Shown here piece by piece: positions 33,406-42,695 of a DNA stretch of 64,000 bases. The notes beneath the pieces are model-generated. The model made no database searches, was not told the DNA's origin, and was given only the letters and a program-made list of their open reading frames with translations. Each line of letters starts with the position of its first letter. The stretch's first letter is position 1. Both the position numbers and the translations under genes were made by a program. This DNA comes from JACCTU01 sp963769665 (GTDB lineage: Bacteria > Actinomycetota > Thermoleophilia > Gaiellales > Gaiellaceae), in the NCBI GenBank assembly GCA_963769665.1, contig CAVYMQ010000003.1, forward strand, positions 2,170,001-2,234,000, written 5' to 3'.

Positions 33406-34435
33406 CGGTGCTCAGCTCCTCGATCCACTCGCTGATGATCGGCCATGCGTCGTGCGGGCCCGGCCCCGCCTCGGGGTGGAACTGCACCGACCGCGCGCGG
33501 AGGTCGGAGAACTCGAAGCCTTCCACCGTGCCGTCGTACAGCGAAACGTGTGTGGCCTCCTTGTCGTCGGAAGGCGCGACGGCGAACCCGTGGTTCTGGC
33601 TCGTGACGAGCACCTTTCCTGTCGCACGCTCAAGCACTGGGTGGTTCGCGCCGCGGTGTCCGAAGCGCAGCTTGTACGTCTCGTGGCCGGTTGCGAGGCC
33701 GAGCAACTGGTGGCCGAGGCAGATGCCGAGCACCGGCACGCGCCCGAGCAGCTCACGCAGGACGGCGACTTCCTCGACCAACGGTTCCGGGTCGCCGGGC
33801 CCGTTCGTCAGCATCACGCCGTCGAACGTCGCGAGCTCGTCGGCGGACACGTCGTGCGGGAAGACCGTCACCGCGGCGCCCGCTCCGGCGAGCCGGCGCA
33901 GGATCGAGCGCTTGCAGCCGTAGTCGACGACTGCGACTCGTGCGAGTCCATGCTCGGAATAGACGTACGGCTCGTGCGTCGAGACGTCGTGGACGAGCGC
34001 GCGCCCGGCCATCGGTGGCTGCTCGTCGATCGCGCGCTGGACCTCGTCGAGCGACGCATCGCCGGAGATCACCGCGGCTCGCATCGCGCCGCCCTCGCGG
34101 AGCTTCAGCACGAGGCTGCGCGTGTCGAGCCCCGAGAGCGCGACGATCCCGCGCTCGTGCAGCCAGTCGGTCCAGGCGGGGCCTCGCGCTTCGCGCATCA
34201 AGACGGCGCGCGCGTGCGGCCGCTTCGACTCGGAGCGCCCTTCGGCGACGCCGTAGTTCCCGATCATCGGCGCCGTGAAGCAGACGAGCTGCTCCGCGTA
34301 GCTCGGGTCGGTCACGACTTCCTGGTAGCCCGTCATCGCGGTCGTGAAGACCGCCTCGCCGAACGCGAACCCCTCGGCCGCGACCGACTCGCCGCGGAAG
34401 ATCGTGCCGTCCTCGAGCGCGAGAAAGCCCGTCAT
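33395..34435 (-). CDS. carA: carbamoyl-phosphate synthase small subunit
   Basis: Glutaminase that feeds ammonia to CarB. 346 residues. N-terminal domain (LALEDGTIFRGES, TGYQEVVTDPSY), then a class I amidotransferase domain with the nucleophile in GICLGHQLLGLATG and the His/Glu pair near the end (SVQFHPEAGPGPHD). ATG at 34435 overlaps the pyrC stop. Confidence 0.97.
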   Translation of the reverse strand: MTGFLALEDGTIFRGESVAAEGFAFGEAVFTTAMTGYQEVVTDPSYAEQLVCFTAPMIGNYGVAEGRSESKRPHARAVLMREARGPAWTDWLHERGIVALSGLDTRSLVLKLREGGAMRAAVISGDASLDEVQRAIDEQPPMAGRALVHDVSTHEPYVYSEHGLARVAVVDYGCKRSILRRLAGAGAAVTVFPHDVSADELATFDGVMLTNGPGDPEPLVEEVAVLRELLGRVPVLGICLGHQLLGLATGHETYKLRFGHRGANHPVLERATGKVLVTSQNHGFAVAPSDDKEATHVSLYDGTVEGFEFSDLRARSVQFHPEAGPGPHDAWPIISEWIEELSTVAA

Positions 34436-35736
34436 CCCTCGTACACCATCCGTCCGTCGGCGATCGTCGCGCGCACCTTGCCGCGCAACGTCTCGCCGAG
34501 GAGCCACGAGTTCTTCGAGCGGGAGCGGAAGCCGTTCTCCTCGACGCGCCAACTCGCGTTCAGGTCGAGCAGCACGAGGTTCGCGCGGGCCCCGACCGCG
34601 ACGGCCGGCTCGGTCAGGCCATACGTGCGCGCAGCCCCGGCCGACATCCGCTCGAGGATCGTCTCGAGCGGGAGCACGCCGGTCTCGACGAGATGCGTGT
34701 AGAGCGCGCTGAACGCCGTCTCGAGGCCCGTGACCCCGAACGGCGCTGCCTCGAACGGCACCTCTTTCTCATGACGCGCGTGCGGGGCGTGGTCGGTCGC
34801 GATCGCGCTGATCGTCCCGTCGCGCAGGGCGTCGATCAGGGCGGCGCGGTCTTCGCGGCTTCGGAGAGGCGGGTTCATCTTCAAGTTCGAGTCGAGCGTT
34901 CGGACCGCCTCGTCGGTGAGACAGAGGTGATGCGGTGTCACTTCCGCGGTTGCCTCCACGCCACACTCGCGCGCGGCCCGGAGCGCCGCGACGGATTCTC
35001 GCGCCGAGAGGTGAAGAAGGTGCAAAGGCCGCTCCTCGTACGCGGCGAGCGAGAGGTCGCGCTCGACCATCACGGACTCGGCGATCGAGGGATAGCCACC
35101 GAAGCCGAGCTCCGCGGACACAGGGCCCTCGTGCACGTGACCGCCTCGCGAGAGTGTCGGCTCCTCGCAATGCAGCGCGAGCTTCAGGCCCGTGACGCTC
35201 CCGTACTGGAGCGCGCGGCGCATCAGCCCCGGCGCGGTCACCGGGTGGCCGTCGTCGGAGAACGCGACCGCGCCGGCGTCGGCGAGCTCGGCCATCTCGG
35301 TCAGCTCGCCGCCGGCCTGGCTTCTCGTGATCGCCGCGAGGAAGCCGACCGGAACCTCGGCCTCGCGCCGCGCGTCCTCGAAGAGCGCGCCCAGCACCGC
35401 TGCCGAATCGACGACCGGCTCGGTGTTCGGCATCGCGAGGATCGCGCAGAAGCCGCCGGCCGCGGCGGCCGCGGTCCCCGAGGCGATCGTCTCCTCGTCC
35501 TCGCGGCCCGGGACCCGGAGGTGCACGTGCGGGTCGACGAACGCGGGCGCGAGCACGAGGCCCGCGCCGTCGATGACGCGGTGGCCGTTCCGCTCCAACG
35601 ACGTGCCGAGCTGTGCGATCACGCCGTCGTCGATCCGGACGTCGATCTGCGCATCGACGCCGTTCACCGGGTCGAGCACGCGGGCCCCCGTGACGACCAG
35701 GCTCTCGGCGGGTGCGTCTTTGCGGACGAGCATCAC
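34432..35736 (-). CDS. pyrC: dihydroorotase
   Basis: Zinc amidohydrolase that closes carbamoyl aspartate to dihydroorotate. 434 residues with DPHVHLRVPG (metal His pair), MPNTEPVVD, the further metal residues in LHCEEPTL and LHLLHLSA, and DHAPH near residue 315. Class I type as in Gram-positive operons. Overlaps pyrB and carA by 4 bp each, and a second in-frame ATG directly follows the first. Confidence 0.96.
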   Translation of the reverse strand: MMLVRKDAPAESLVVTGARVLDPVNGVDAQIDVRIDDGVIAQLGTSLERNGHRVIDGAGLVLAPAFVDPHVHLRVPGREDEETIASGTAAAAAGGFCAILAMPNTEPVVDSAAVLGALFEDARREAEVPVGFLAAITRSQAGGELTEMAELADAGAVAFSDDGHPVTAPGLMRRALQYGSVTGLKLALHCEEPTLSRGGHVHEGPVSAELGFGGYPSIAESVMVERDLSLAAYEERPLHLLHLSARESVAALRAARECGVEATAEVTPHHLCLTDEAVRTLDSNLKMNPPLRSREDRAALIDALRDGTISAIATDHAPHARHEKEVPFEAAPFGVTGLETAFSALYTHLVETGVLPLETILERMSAGAARTYGLTEPAVAVGARANLVLLDLNASWRVEENGFRSRSKNSWLLGETLRGKVRATIADGRMVYEG

Positions 35737-36713
35737 GCGACCTCGTGGATCTCGGCAGCGGTCTGAACCGCGACCGGGCCGTGGGTGAGCAGGTCGTAGA
35801 GGACGGCCATCCGCGTGACGAGCCCCGCGCGCACCTGGGTCTCGATCAGCGCGTCGGCGGCGTCGGCGACGACCGGGTCGATCTCGACCCCGCGGTTCAT
35901 CGGGCCGGGGTGCATCACCTTCTGTCCCGGGCGCAGTCGCGCGGGAGTCACGCCCCAGCGCGCGGCGTACTCACGCAGCGACGGCACGTAGTTCGCGCCC
36001 TCGAGCATCCGCTCGCGCTGCATGCGCAGGACGTACACCACGTCGGCCGCCTTGATCGCGTCGATGTCGATCGTCGTCTCGCAGCCGAGTGCCTCGATCC
36101 CGCGCGGGATCAGTGAGGGCGGGCCGACGAGCGTCACGCGGGCGCCCATCATGGTCAGCGCCTGGATGTTCGAGCGAGCGACACGCGAGTGGAGGACGTC
36201 GCCGACGATCGCGACGTGCAGCCCGTCGATGCGCCCGAACTCCTCGTTCAGCGTGTAGAGGTCGAGCAGCGCCTGGGTCGGGTGTTGGTGCTTCCCGTCG
36301 CCCGCGTTCACGACATGCGCGCCGGTCCAGCGCGCCACGAGCTGCGGCGCGCCGATTTCGGCGTGTCGGATCACGATCACGTCCGGGTCGTAGGCGCCGA
36401 GTGTGATCGCGGTGTCCTTGAGCGACTCGCCCTTGTCGACGGACGAGCCGGACGCCTTGAACGACATCGTGTCGGCCGAAAGCCGCTTCGCCGCCAGCTC
36501 GAAGCTCGAGCTCGTGCGCGTGGACGACTCGAAGAAGAGATTGAGGACCAGGCGCGCGCGAAGCGTCGGGAGCTTCTTCATCTCGCGCTCGAGCGAGCGC
36601 TCGAAGCTCCGCGCCGTGCCGAGCAGCCGCTCGACGTCGTCGCGCGTGAGGTCGGCGATCGAAAGCAGGTGCCGTCGCGGCGGCGTCTTCGGGGGGAGGT
36701 ACTCCTCCCGCAT
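35733..36713 (-). CDS. pyrB: aspartate carbamoyltransferase catalytic subunit
   Basis: Joins carbamoyl phosphate to aspartate. 326 residues from the ATG at 36713. The carbamoyl-phosphate loop is FFESSTRTSSSFE, with SVDKGESLKDT and the HPTQALLDLYT and MHPGPMNRG motifs. A TTG at 36731 is an alternative start, since a strong GGAGGAGG (also coding the pyrR Glu-rich end) precedes it. No pyrI regulatory subunit is present, typical of Gram-positive bacteria. Confidence 0.95.
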   Translation of the reverse strand: MREEYLPPKTPPRRHLLSIADLTRDDVERLLGTARSFERSLEREMKKLPTLRARLVLNLFFESSTRTSSSFELAAKRLSADTMSFKASGSSVDKGESLKDTAITLGAYDPDVIVIRHAEIGAPQLVARWTGAHVVNAGDGKHQHPTQALLDLYTLNEEFGRIDGLHVAIVGDVLHSRVARSNIQALTMMGARVTLVGPPSLIPRGIEALGCETTIDIDAIKAADVVYVLRMQRERMLEGANYVPSLREYAARWGVTPARLRPGQKVMHPGPMNRGVEIDPVVADAADALIETQVRAGLVTRMAVLYDLLTHGPVAVQTAAEIHEVA

Positions 36714-36723
36714 CACCTTCAGC

Positions 36724-37323
36724 TCAGCCAAGGGGTTCCTCCTCCTCTTCTTCTGGGGTGGGTACCAGCAGGACACGGTCGATCTCGTCGACCTCGAGCA
36801 GCTGCACCTGGATGTGCTCGCCGCGGGAGGTCGGAAGGTTCTTGCCGACGTAGTCGGGGCGAATCGGAAGCTCGCGATGCCCGCGGTCGACCAGGCAGGC
36901 GAGCTGGACGCGCTCGGGGCGGCCGTAGTCGAACAGCGCTTCGATCGCCGCGCGGATCGTGCGACCGGTGTACAGGACGTCGTCGACGAGCACGCAGGTC
37001 ATCCCCTCGAGCGGAAAGTCGAGCGTCGTCGCGCGCACGAGCGGCTGCGCGTGCATCGGCGCCTCGCCCCCTCGCACCTGGACGTCGTCGCGGTAAAAGG
37101 TGATGTCGAGCGAGCCGAGCTCCACCGCTTCGTCGGTGCGCTCGGCGATCAGGCGTCGCAGGCGCTGCGCGAGCGGGACGCCACGCGTGTGGATCCCGAC
37201 GAGGGCGAGCCGGTCGAGCTCCGGGTTCGCCTCGATCAACTCGTGTGCGATGCGGGTGAGCGTGCGCGAGATCGCGTCGGCGTCGAGCAATACCTTCTCG
37301 GTCGAGACGCGTGCAGCAGCCAC
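36724..37323 (-). CDS. pyrR: PyrR, pyr operon RNA-binding regulator / uracil phosphoribosyltransferase
   Basis: UMP-sensing regulator that binds the operon leader RNA. 199 residues with the PRPP loop CVLVDDVLYTGRTIRAA and the conserved VDRGHRELPIRPDYVGKN segment. The end is a run of Glu. GTG start with AAGGAG 8 nt upstream. It leads pyrR-pyrB-pyrC-carA-carB-pyrK-pyrD, all overlapping or nearly so. A PyrR target loop lies immediately upstream, so it probably represses its own operon. Confidence 0.96.
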   Translation of the reverse strand: MAAARVSTEKVLLDADAISRTLTRIAHELIEANPELDRLALVGIHTRGVPLAQRLRRLIAERTDEAVELGSLDITFYRDDVQVRGGEAPMHAQPLVRATTLDFPLEGMTCVLVDDVLYTGRTIRAAIEALFDYGRPERVQLACLVDRGHRELPIRPDYVGKNLPTSRGEHIQVQLLEVDEIDRVLLVPTPEEEEEEPLG

Positions 37324-37338
37324 TCTCGCAACTCCTTT

Positions 37339-37356
37339 CCGGCCTCGCTGGACCGG
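37339..37356 (-). promoter_or_regulatory. PyrR-binding RNA loop in the pyr leader
   Basis: Minus strand reads CCGGTCCAGCGAGGCCGG, close to the PyrR consensus (UCCAGAGAGG inside a hairpin), with CCGG closing pairs. AAAGGAG, the pyrR ribosome site, follows directly, so binding would block translation as proposed in mycobacteria. No terminator or antiterminator is evident. Confidence 0.75.
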
Positions 37357-37483
37357 GTTAAAGGGGTCGGTGTCCGCGTGAACCTATCCAATGCGCCGGA
37401 CGGACGGGGCTGAACGCCACGTAAACGAAAGATCCCCCTTTCGGTGCCAACCGCCGTCGGGCGAAATCGTCTGAACGTTCACT

Positions 37484-37627
37484 GTGGCGCGCTGGGGATT
37501 CGATCTGTCGGAGCCGCACCGCCGGGTGCCCGAGCAGCGCCACGTCAAGAGCGTCCGGCCGGCGAAGAAAAAGCCGCCGCGCTGGCTGACGCTCAAGCTC
37601 TCTTCGAGAGAGCGCCGGGCGGCTTAG
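37484..37627 (+). CDS. possible small basic protein
   Basis: 47 codons from GTG (VARWGFDLSEPHRRVPEQ) to TAG. About 11 Arg and 6 Lys, with tryptophans near each end. Most codons end in G or C, as in real genes here, which is the main support. It fills the gap between the pyr leader and the glycosyltransferase gene on the same strand as the latter. No homology recognised and the ribosome site is weak. Confidence 0.4.
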   Translation: MARWGFDLSEPHRRVPEQRHVKSVRPAKKKPPRWLTLKLSSRERRAA

Positions 37628-37666
37628 GCCGCCTGAACCGCGCCTGCGGTCGCCGGACCACGCATC

Positions 37667-39607
37667 ATGGCGGCCGTGAGGCGGGTTCCGGCCTGGGGGG
37701 TCCTGGCCGCGCTGGTCGCGGTGTCGACGATCGTGCGCGCGGTCGCGGGCCTGCGCGTCCCCACACCGTGGATCGCTGCCGACGAGATCATCTACGCGGA
37801 GCTCGGCCGAAGTCTCTGGGAGACCGGCCGGCTCTCGATCCTGGGCGCCGACACAGCGTTCTACAGCCTCGTCTACCCCGCGCTGATCGGCCTTCCGCTC
37901 GCGCTCTTCGACACCGCGCTCGGCTACGACTTCGCGCGGGTCCTGGGGGCGCTCGCGATGTCGCTCGCCGCCGTGCCGGTCTTCGCGTGGGGCCGGACGC
38001 TGATGTCGGAACGCTGGGCGCTCGCCGCAGCCGCGCTCACGCTCTGCATCCCGGGGCTCGCGTACACCGGGCTGCTGATGAGCGAGACTGTTTTCTACCC
38101 CCTTATCGCCCTGGCGGCCTGGCTTGCCGCGCGCACTCTCACCGACCCGACACGCCGGTCGCAAGCTCTGCTCGTCGCTGTCGTCGTGCTCACGATCCTG
38201 ACCCGGCTCCAGGGCATCGTGCTCGTGCCCGCCTTCGTGCTCGCGGTCGTGGTCTACGCCGCCGCGGGACGAACGACAGCGCCGTTCGCCCGCTTGTGGC
38301 CGACGCTCGCCGCGCTCGCCGCCGTCGCCGTGATCGTCCTGGCGGTCGGGTTCGGCGCGTACGAACCCGCCGGGACCGTCGAGTACTCCTTCAGCGATGC
38401 CCTGCGCTTCACCCTGTACCACGCCGCCGACCTGCTTCTGCTCGTGGGCGTCGTCCCGGCCTGCGCCGTCGCCGCGCTGGCGCTCGCGCGCCCGGACTCG
38501 CCGGAGGTTCGCGCGTACCTCGCGGTGACCGTCGCCTTCGCGGCCGGCTTCGTCGCCGAGGTCGGGCTCTTCGCCTCCCGCTACGTGGGGAGGCTCGCGG
38601 AGCGGGACCTGCTCGGGCTCGCGCCGCTCTTCTTTCTCGGCCTCTGCCTCTGGCTCGACCGTGGAGCGCCGAGGAGGCGCACCTCCTCGTATGTCGTCGC
38701 CTTCGCAGCTGCTGCGCTCGTCCTTGCACTTCCGCTCGGCCGTCTCGTGCACAAGGCCGCGCTCCCCGACGCGTTCACGCTCATACCCGTCTGGCAGCTC
38801 GGGAGCTACGACGTCGTCGTCTGGACGTTCACCGCCGTGGCGGTGCTCGCTTTTGCGCTGCTGCCCAAACGCCTGCTCGTCGCGATTCCGGTGGCGCTCG
38901 CTCTTCTCTTCGCCGGCATGTCGATCTCGGCCTCGCGCTACGTCGTCGACGAAGCCGCATTGCTCGAGCGGGCGTTCTTCGGGTCCTCCGACCCGGAGTG
39001 GATCGACGCCACGGCGGACGGCGACGTCGCCTACTTCTACGACGGGGAGTCGTCGTGGAACGCCGTCTGGTCGTATGTCTTCTGGAACCGCAAGCTGCGG
39101 CGTGTGTACGTGCTCGCGGACCGGGATCGCGTGCCGGGCCCACTGCCGCAACGCCGGGCCGACCCGTTCCCGCTCGGAGTGCTCGACGAGGACTCGCCCG
39201 CGTGGATCGTCGGTGCAACGCCGACGTTCACGTTTCCCGGCGAGTCGGTCCTGACGGTCGCGCAGGTCGGGCTCGGCCAGAACGGCCTCGCGCTGTGGCG
39301 AAGCGAGCGTCCGCTCCGGCTTCAGAGCACTCGCGCGGGGGTCCAGGCCGCCGGTGACATCTACGAGAAGGCGACGATGGTCGTCTACGGGTGTGAGGGC
39401 GGCACGTTCGAGCTGACGCTGATCGCGAAAGGCTCTCCGGTCACGGTGCAACTCGACAACGGCCAGTCGATCCAGGAGCACGCGATCCCCGCAGAAGGGA
39501 TCTTGCGCCCGTCGGTCCCGGCGCTGGGGCCGGGAGGCGTCTGCACGCTCGAGATCACGCCGAGCAACATCATCGGCTCGACGCGGTTCGAGTACGTCCC
39601 GGGCTAG
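37667..39607 (+). CDS. multi-spanning membrane glycosyltransferase (GT39/GT83-like)
   Basis: 646 residues: about ten or more membrane spans through residue 430, then a soluble domain of about 210 residues. An acidic pair Asp39-Glu40 in the first loop (PWIAADEIIYAELG) matches the catalytic or metal-binding loop of PMT/ArnT-type enzymes using lipid-linked sugars. The C-terminal part ends with two beta-rich segments (NGQSIQEHAIPAEG). No sugar gene is adjacent, so donor and acceptor are unknown. Its stop overlaps the convergent M50 gene by 4 bp. Confidence 0.75.
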   Translation: MAAVRRVPAWGVLAALVAVSTIVRAVAGLRVPTPWIAADEIIYAELGRSLWETGRLSILGADTAFYSLVYPALIGLPLALFDTALGYDFARVLGALAMSLAAVPVFAWGRTLMSERWALAAAALTLCIPGLAYTGLLMSETVFYPLIALAAWLAARTLTDPTRRSQALLVAVVVLTILTRLQGIVLVPAFVLAVVVYAAAGRTTAPFARLWPTLAALAAVAVIVLAVGFGAYEPAGTVEYSFSDALRFTLYHAADLLLLVGVVPACAVAALALARPDSPEVRAYLAVTVAFAAGFVAEVGLFASRYVGRLAERDLLGLAPLFFLGLCLWLDRGAPRRRTSSYVVAFAAAALVLALPLGRLVHKAALPDAFTLIPVWQLGSYDVVVWTFTAVAVLAFALLPKRLLVAIPVALALLFAGMSISASRYVVDEAALLERAFFGSSDPEWIDATADGDVAYFYDGESSWNAVWSYVFWNRKLRRVYVLADRDRVPGPLPQRRADPFPLGVLDEDSPAWIVGATPTFTFPGESVLTVAQVGLGQNGLALWRSERPLRLQSTRAGVQAAGDIYEKATMVVYGCEGGTFELTLIAKGSPVTVQLDNGQSIQEHAIPAEGILRPSVPALGPGGVCTLEITPSNIIGSTRFEYVPG

Positions 39608-40716
39608 CGTCCGGGGCTACGGGACTGGACCGCGCGCGCGAGCTCGGCGAGCGAGATCACGCCGGACACTTGCCCGTCGTCGACGACCAGTCCGCGGTCC
39701 ATCCCGCGACTCAGCGCAGCGAGCGCCTGTTCGAGCGAGTCGTCGCCGCTGAGGACGGGCACGACCGGAAGCGGAAGCATGCGCTCGCCGACCGTGAGCG
39801 CGTCCCACTCGCCGCGCGGCACATCGGCGATCACTCGAAACGGGAGCAGGCCGACCACGCGGCCGTCGTCGACGACCGGGTACGCGTCCTGTCGGTCGGT
39901 CCAGACGACGCCGTCCATCAGCTCGCCGATCGTCTGCTCCGGACCGATCACCGACGGCGCGGGGACCATCAGGTCGCGCAATCGCAGCCCGGCGAACGCG
40001 CGATGCACCTGCGCGTAGCGCGCCTCTTCGGAGGCGGCGCCGAACAGGAACCAGCCGAGGAAGGCGAGCCAGAGCCCACTCGTTCCGTTCTCGAAGAAGA
40101 AGAGTGCGAGCCCGCCCGCGATGAAGAGCGCGCCGAACGCGCGCCCGATCGCCGCGGCGACCCGCGTCGCCCAGCTGAAGTCGCTGCGCGCCGCCCAGAG
40201 AGCCGATCGCAGCACCCGCCCGCCGTCCAGCGGTAGCGCCGGCAGGAGGTTGAAGACGAGTAGCGCGAGGTTGATGTAGCCGAGCCACGCAGCGATCCCG
40301 TCGACCTCCTCGACGCCTGCGATCGCGACGGCGAGGCCGACGAAGGCGGCGCCGATCACGAGCGACACGAGCGGTCCTGCGATCGCGATCCGGAACTCCG
40401 CGCCCGCTGTCGGGAACATGCCGCGGAACTGCGCGACGCCCCCGAACAGCCAGAGCGTGATCCCGTCTATCTCCATGCCCTCGCGCCTCGCCTGAAACGC
40501 GTGGCCGAGCTCGTGGAGGAGCAGCGACGTGAAGAACAGGACGGCCGCGACGACGGCCATCACGATGTAGGTGGAGTCGCCGAGGCCCGGGTTCTGATCC
40601 GGGAAGACCGCGGTCGCGAGCGACCACGTGATCAGGCCGAAGACGACGAGCCAGCTCCAGTGGATCCCGATGCGGATCCCGGCGATCCGGCCGAGCGTGA
40701 TGCTCGAGGTCATCAT
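39604..40716 (-). CDS. M50 site-2-type membrane protease with CBS domains
   Basis: Intramembrane zinc protease. 370 residues with HELGH at 68-72 inside a membrane span, NLLPALPLDGGRVL supplying the third ligand, and two C-terminal CBS modules (about 235-365; LRDLMVPAPSVI and ERMLPLPVVPVL). CBS pairs often sense adenine nucleotides. The family resembles SpoIVFB and Rip3-type enzymes; substrate unknown. ATG overlaps the methyltransferase stop. Confidence 0.92.
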   Translation of the reverse strand: MMTSSITLGRIAGIRIGIHWSWLVVFGLITWSLATAVFPDQNPGLGDSTYIVMAVVAAVLFFTSLLLHELGHAFQARREGMEIDGITLWLFGGVAQFRGMFPTAGAEFRIAIAGPLVSLVIGAAFVGLAVAIAGVEEVDGIAAWLGYINLALLVFNLLPALPLDGGRVLRSALWAARSDFSWATRVAAAIGRAFGALFIAGGLALFFFENGTSGLWLAFLGWFLFGAASEEARYAQVHRAFAGLRLRDLMVPAPSVIGPEQTIGELMDGVVWTDRQDAYPVVDDGRVVGLLPFRVIADVPRGEWDALTVGERMLPLPVVPVLSGDDSLEQALAALSRGMDRGLVVDDGQVSGVISLAELARAVQSRSPGR

Positions 40717-41459
40717 GCGCTGCCGACCGCGACGAGCCAGCGCAGCTCGAACTCGACGGTTTCGGGAAGCGTTCGCTCCGCTTCCGCGATCCCACGCTCG
40801 ATCTCGTCCTCGTCGAGGAGGTCGAACGTGGAGATGTGCCGCTCGCGCATTCGGACCAGCGCGTCGCGACGCGAGACCGTCGCGCGCTGGTTCAGCCGAT
40901 GCGTCTCGACACCGGCGAAGCCGGCCTCGCCCAGCTCGGCGACGAGTTGCGCCTCGGTCGGAAAGCGCGCGAGATCGACTCGCTCGAGCGACGGCAGGTA
41001 GCGGGTGAGCCAGTGCGCGGCGAAGTGCGACTCGTCGAAGGTCACGATCGCGACTCGACCGTCAGCCCCGAGGACGCGCCTCGCCTCCGCGAGCGCCGCG
41101 GAGCGATCGACGAGGTGGAGCACCAGCCAGAAGACGGCGCGCTCGAACCAGCCGTCCTTGAACGGGAGCGACTCCGCCTGCGCCTGCTTGAGCGCAACGC
41201 CCGGGACCTTTTCCTTCGCGACGGCGAGCATCTCGGGCGACGCGTCGACCCCCCAGACCTTCGCGTGCGCCCGCTCGACGAGCGCGACACTCAACCGACC
41301 GGTGCCGCAGCCGACGTCGAGCACGCGGCGGCCGCGCAGGTCGGCGGCGCGCTCGACGAGCTCGTAGACCTCCCACCAGTTCTCGTCGACGGGCCGGACC
41401 GCGTCGTAGCGTTCGGCGAGCCGCCCGAAGTCGGGGCTAGACGCCGGCGCCGGGCTCAT
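40713..41459 (-). CDS. SAM-dependent class I methyltransferase
   Basis: 248 residues. SAM-binding motif I is VLDVGCGTGRLSVALVE, with the acidic VWGVDASPEML strand and a VFWLVLHLVDRSAAL helix. Methyltransferase type 11/25 family; the substrate cannot be inferred. Overlaps the DUF2007 gene by 23 bp and the M50 gene by 4 bp. Confidence 0.88.
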   Translation of the reverse strand: MSPAPASSPDFGRLAERYDAVRPVDENWWEVYELVERAADLRGRRVLDVGCGTGRLSVALVERAHAKVWGVDASPEMLAVAKEKVPGVALKQAQAESLPFKDGWFERAVFWLVLHLVDRSAALAEARRVLGADGRVAIVTFDESHFAAHWLTRYLPSLERVDLARFPTEAQLVAELGEAGFAGVETHRLNQRATVSRRDALVRMRERHISTFDLLDEDEIERGIAEAERTLPETVEFELRWLVAVGSA

Positions 41460-41649
41460 CGGGCTCGGTCATCGCCTCGATCGCGTCCTGCGCGAGGTCG
41501 ACCGACCCTTCGGGCACGAACACGGCGAGCGCGTCCGCGTCTTCCTCCGGCCGGAGCTCGGACTCGATCCCCGCCTCGGTGAGGATCGACTGGATCTCCT
41601 CCGCTTCGGTGACGTCCCCTGCGACCGCCACCTGCACCATGCTCGTCAT
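41437..41649 (-). CDS. DUF2007 family small protein
   Basis: 70 residues with the DUF2007 pattern (VAVAGDVTEAEEIQSILTEA, then ALAVFVPEGSVDLAQDAIEA), a ferredoxin-like putative signalling fold. Its ATG overlaps the rnz stop (ATGA); a second ATG lies three codons in. Function unknown. Part of the rnz-DUF2007-methyltransferase-M50 operon. Confidence 0.8.
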   Translation of the reverse strand: MTSMVQVAVAGDVTEAEEIQSILTEAGIESELRPEEDADALAVFVPEGSVDLAQDAIEAMTEPDEPGAGV

Positions 41650-42650
41650 CTGCTCTCCTCGACGGTCGTGACCGGCTCCGGAGGTGCCGAGTCTACGCGG
41701 CGCCCCGAGGCGCCTCCCTTGACGAGCCGCGGCGAGCCTCGCTCGGCGAACGGAACCTCGATCACGTCGAAGTCGCGGGGTACGACGGTCTCCGGGAAGA
41801 TCGCGCGGGCCTCCTCGGCGATCTCAGGTCCGAAATACCGGCTGGAGAGATGTGTCAGCGCGAGGAGGACGACGACGGCTTCGCGTGCGGCCTCAGCGGC
41901 CTGCGCGGCGGTCGAGTGGAGCGTCTCCTCGGCCCGATCTCGCTCCTCCTCCGTGAACGTCGCCTCGTGGACGAGGACGTCCGCGCCGTGCGCTGCCTCG
42001 ACGACGCTCGCGGCAGGGGCGGTGTCGCCTGCGAGCACGATCTTGCGCCCGGGGCGCGCCGCGCCGACGACGGAGTCGGGCGTGATCACCCGCCCGTCGA
42101 CAAGCGTGACGGCTTGGCCGCCCTGGAGCAGGCCGCGCTCCGGCCCGATCGGGATCCCGAGGCCTTCTGCGACGTCCGGGTCGAAGCGTCCCGGCCGAGC
42201 CTCTTCGACGAGCGCGTAGCCGACGGCGTTCCGGCCGTGGTTCGGCGCGAAGGCCTCGATCCGGTATTCGTCGCGCGCGAGCACGTCGCCCGGCCGGAGC
42301 GTGACGAGCTCGTACGGATAGGTGAGCCGCCCGAAAACGCGCCGCAGGTCGCCGAACAGCTCGGAGAGGCCGGGTGGCCCGTAGATCGTGATCGGCAGCT
42401 CGCGGCCCCGGAGCGCGAAGGTCTTCAGCATCCCGGGGAGCCCCAGGAAGTGGTCGGCGTGGAAGTGCGTGAGGAAGATCTCTCGGAGCTCGACGAGACC
42501 GACGGAGGAGCGGAGCATCTGCCGCTGCGTCCCCTCCGCACAGTCGAAGAGCAGGCGCTCGCCCCCGCGGCGCACGAGCAGTGCGCTCGGCGCGCGGTGG
42601 GCCGTCGGCATCGAGCCGGACGTGCCGAAAAAGACGAGGTCGAGATCCAT
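41646..42650 (-). CDS. rnz: ribonuclease Z
   Basis: Endonuclease that trims tRNA 3' ends. 334 residues: metallo-beta-lactamase core with HFHADH at 62-67, FDCAEGTQRQM, the PNHGRNAVGYA region and VLAGDTAP. A His near the end is in LLALTHLSSRY. The ATG at 42650 (MDLDLVFFGTSGS) is the natural family start. Heads an operon with DUF2007, a methyltransferase and an M50 protease. A 210-nt structured region lies directly upstream. Confidence 0.94.
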   Translation of the reverse strand: MDLDLVFFGTSGSMPTAHRAPSALLVRRGGERLLFDCAEGTQRQMLRSSVGLVELREIFLTHFHADHFLGLPGMLKTFALRGRELPITIYGPPGLSELFGDLRRVFGRLTYPYELVTLRPGDVLARDEYRIEAFAPNHGRNAVGYALVEEARPGRFDPDVAEGLGIPIGPERGLLQGGQAVTLVDGRVITPDSVVGAARPGRKIVLAGDTAPAASVVEAAHGADVLVHEATFTEEERDRAEETLHSTAAQAAEAAREAVVVLLALTHLSSRYFGPEIAEEARAIFPETVVPRDFDVIEVPFAERGSPRLVKGGASGRRVDSAPPEPVTTVEESR

Positions 42651-42695
42651 CAGCTCACGGGGGTGCTGCGCACTCTCGTGAGAGGTTACGGCTCT

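Noticed and set aside
29929..33435. Very long plus-strand open frame opposite carB
   Set aside because: High GC keeps antisense frames open. The reverse strand encodes a full CarB, and the plus frame is Arg/Asp/Val-rich with no domain.
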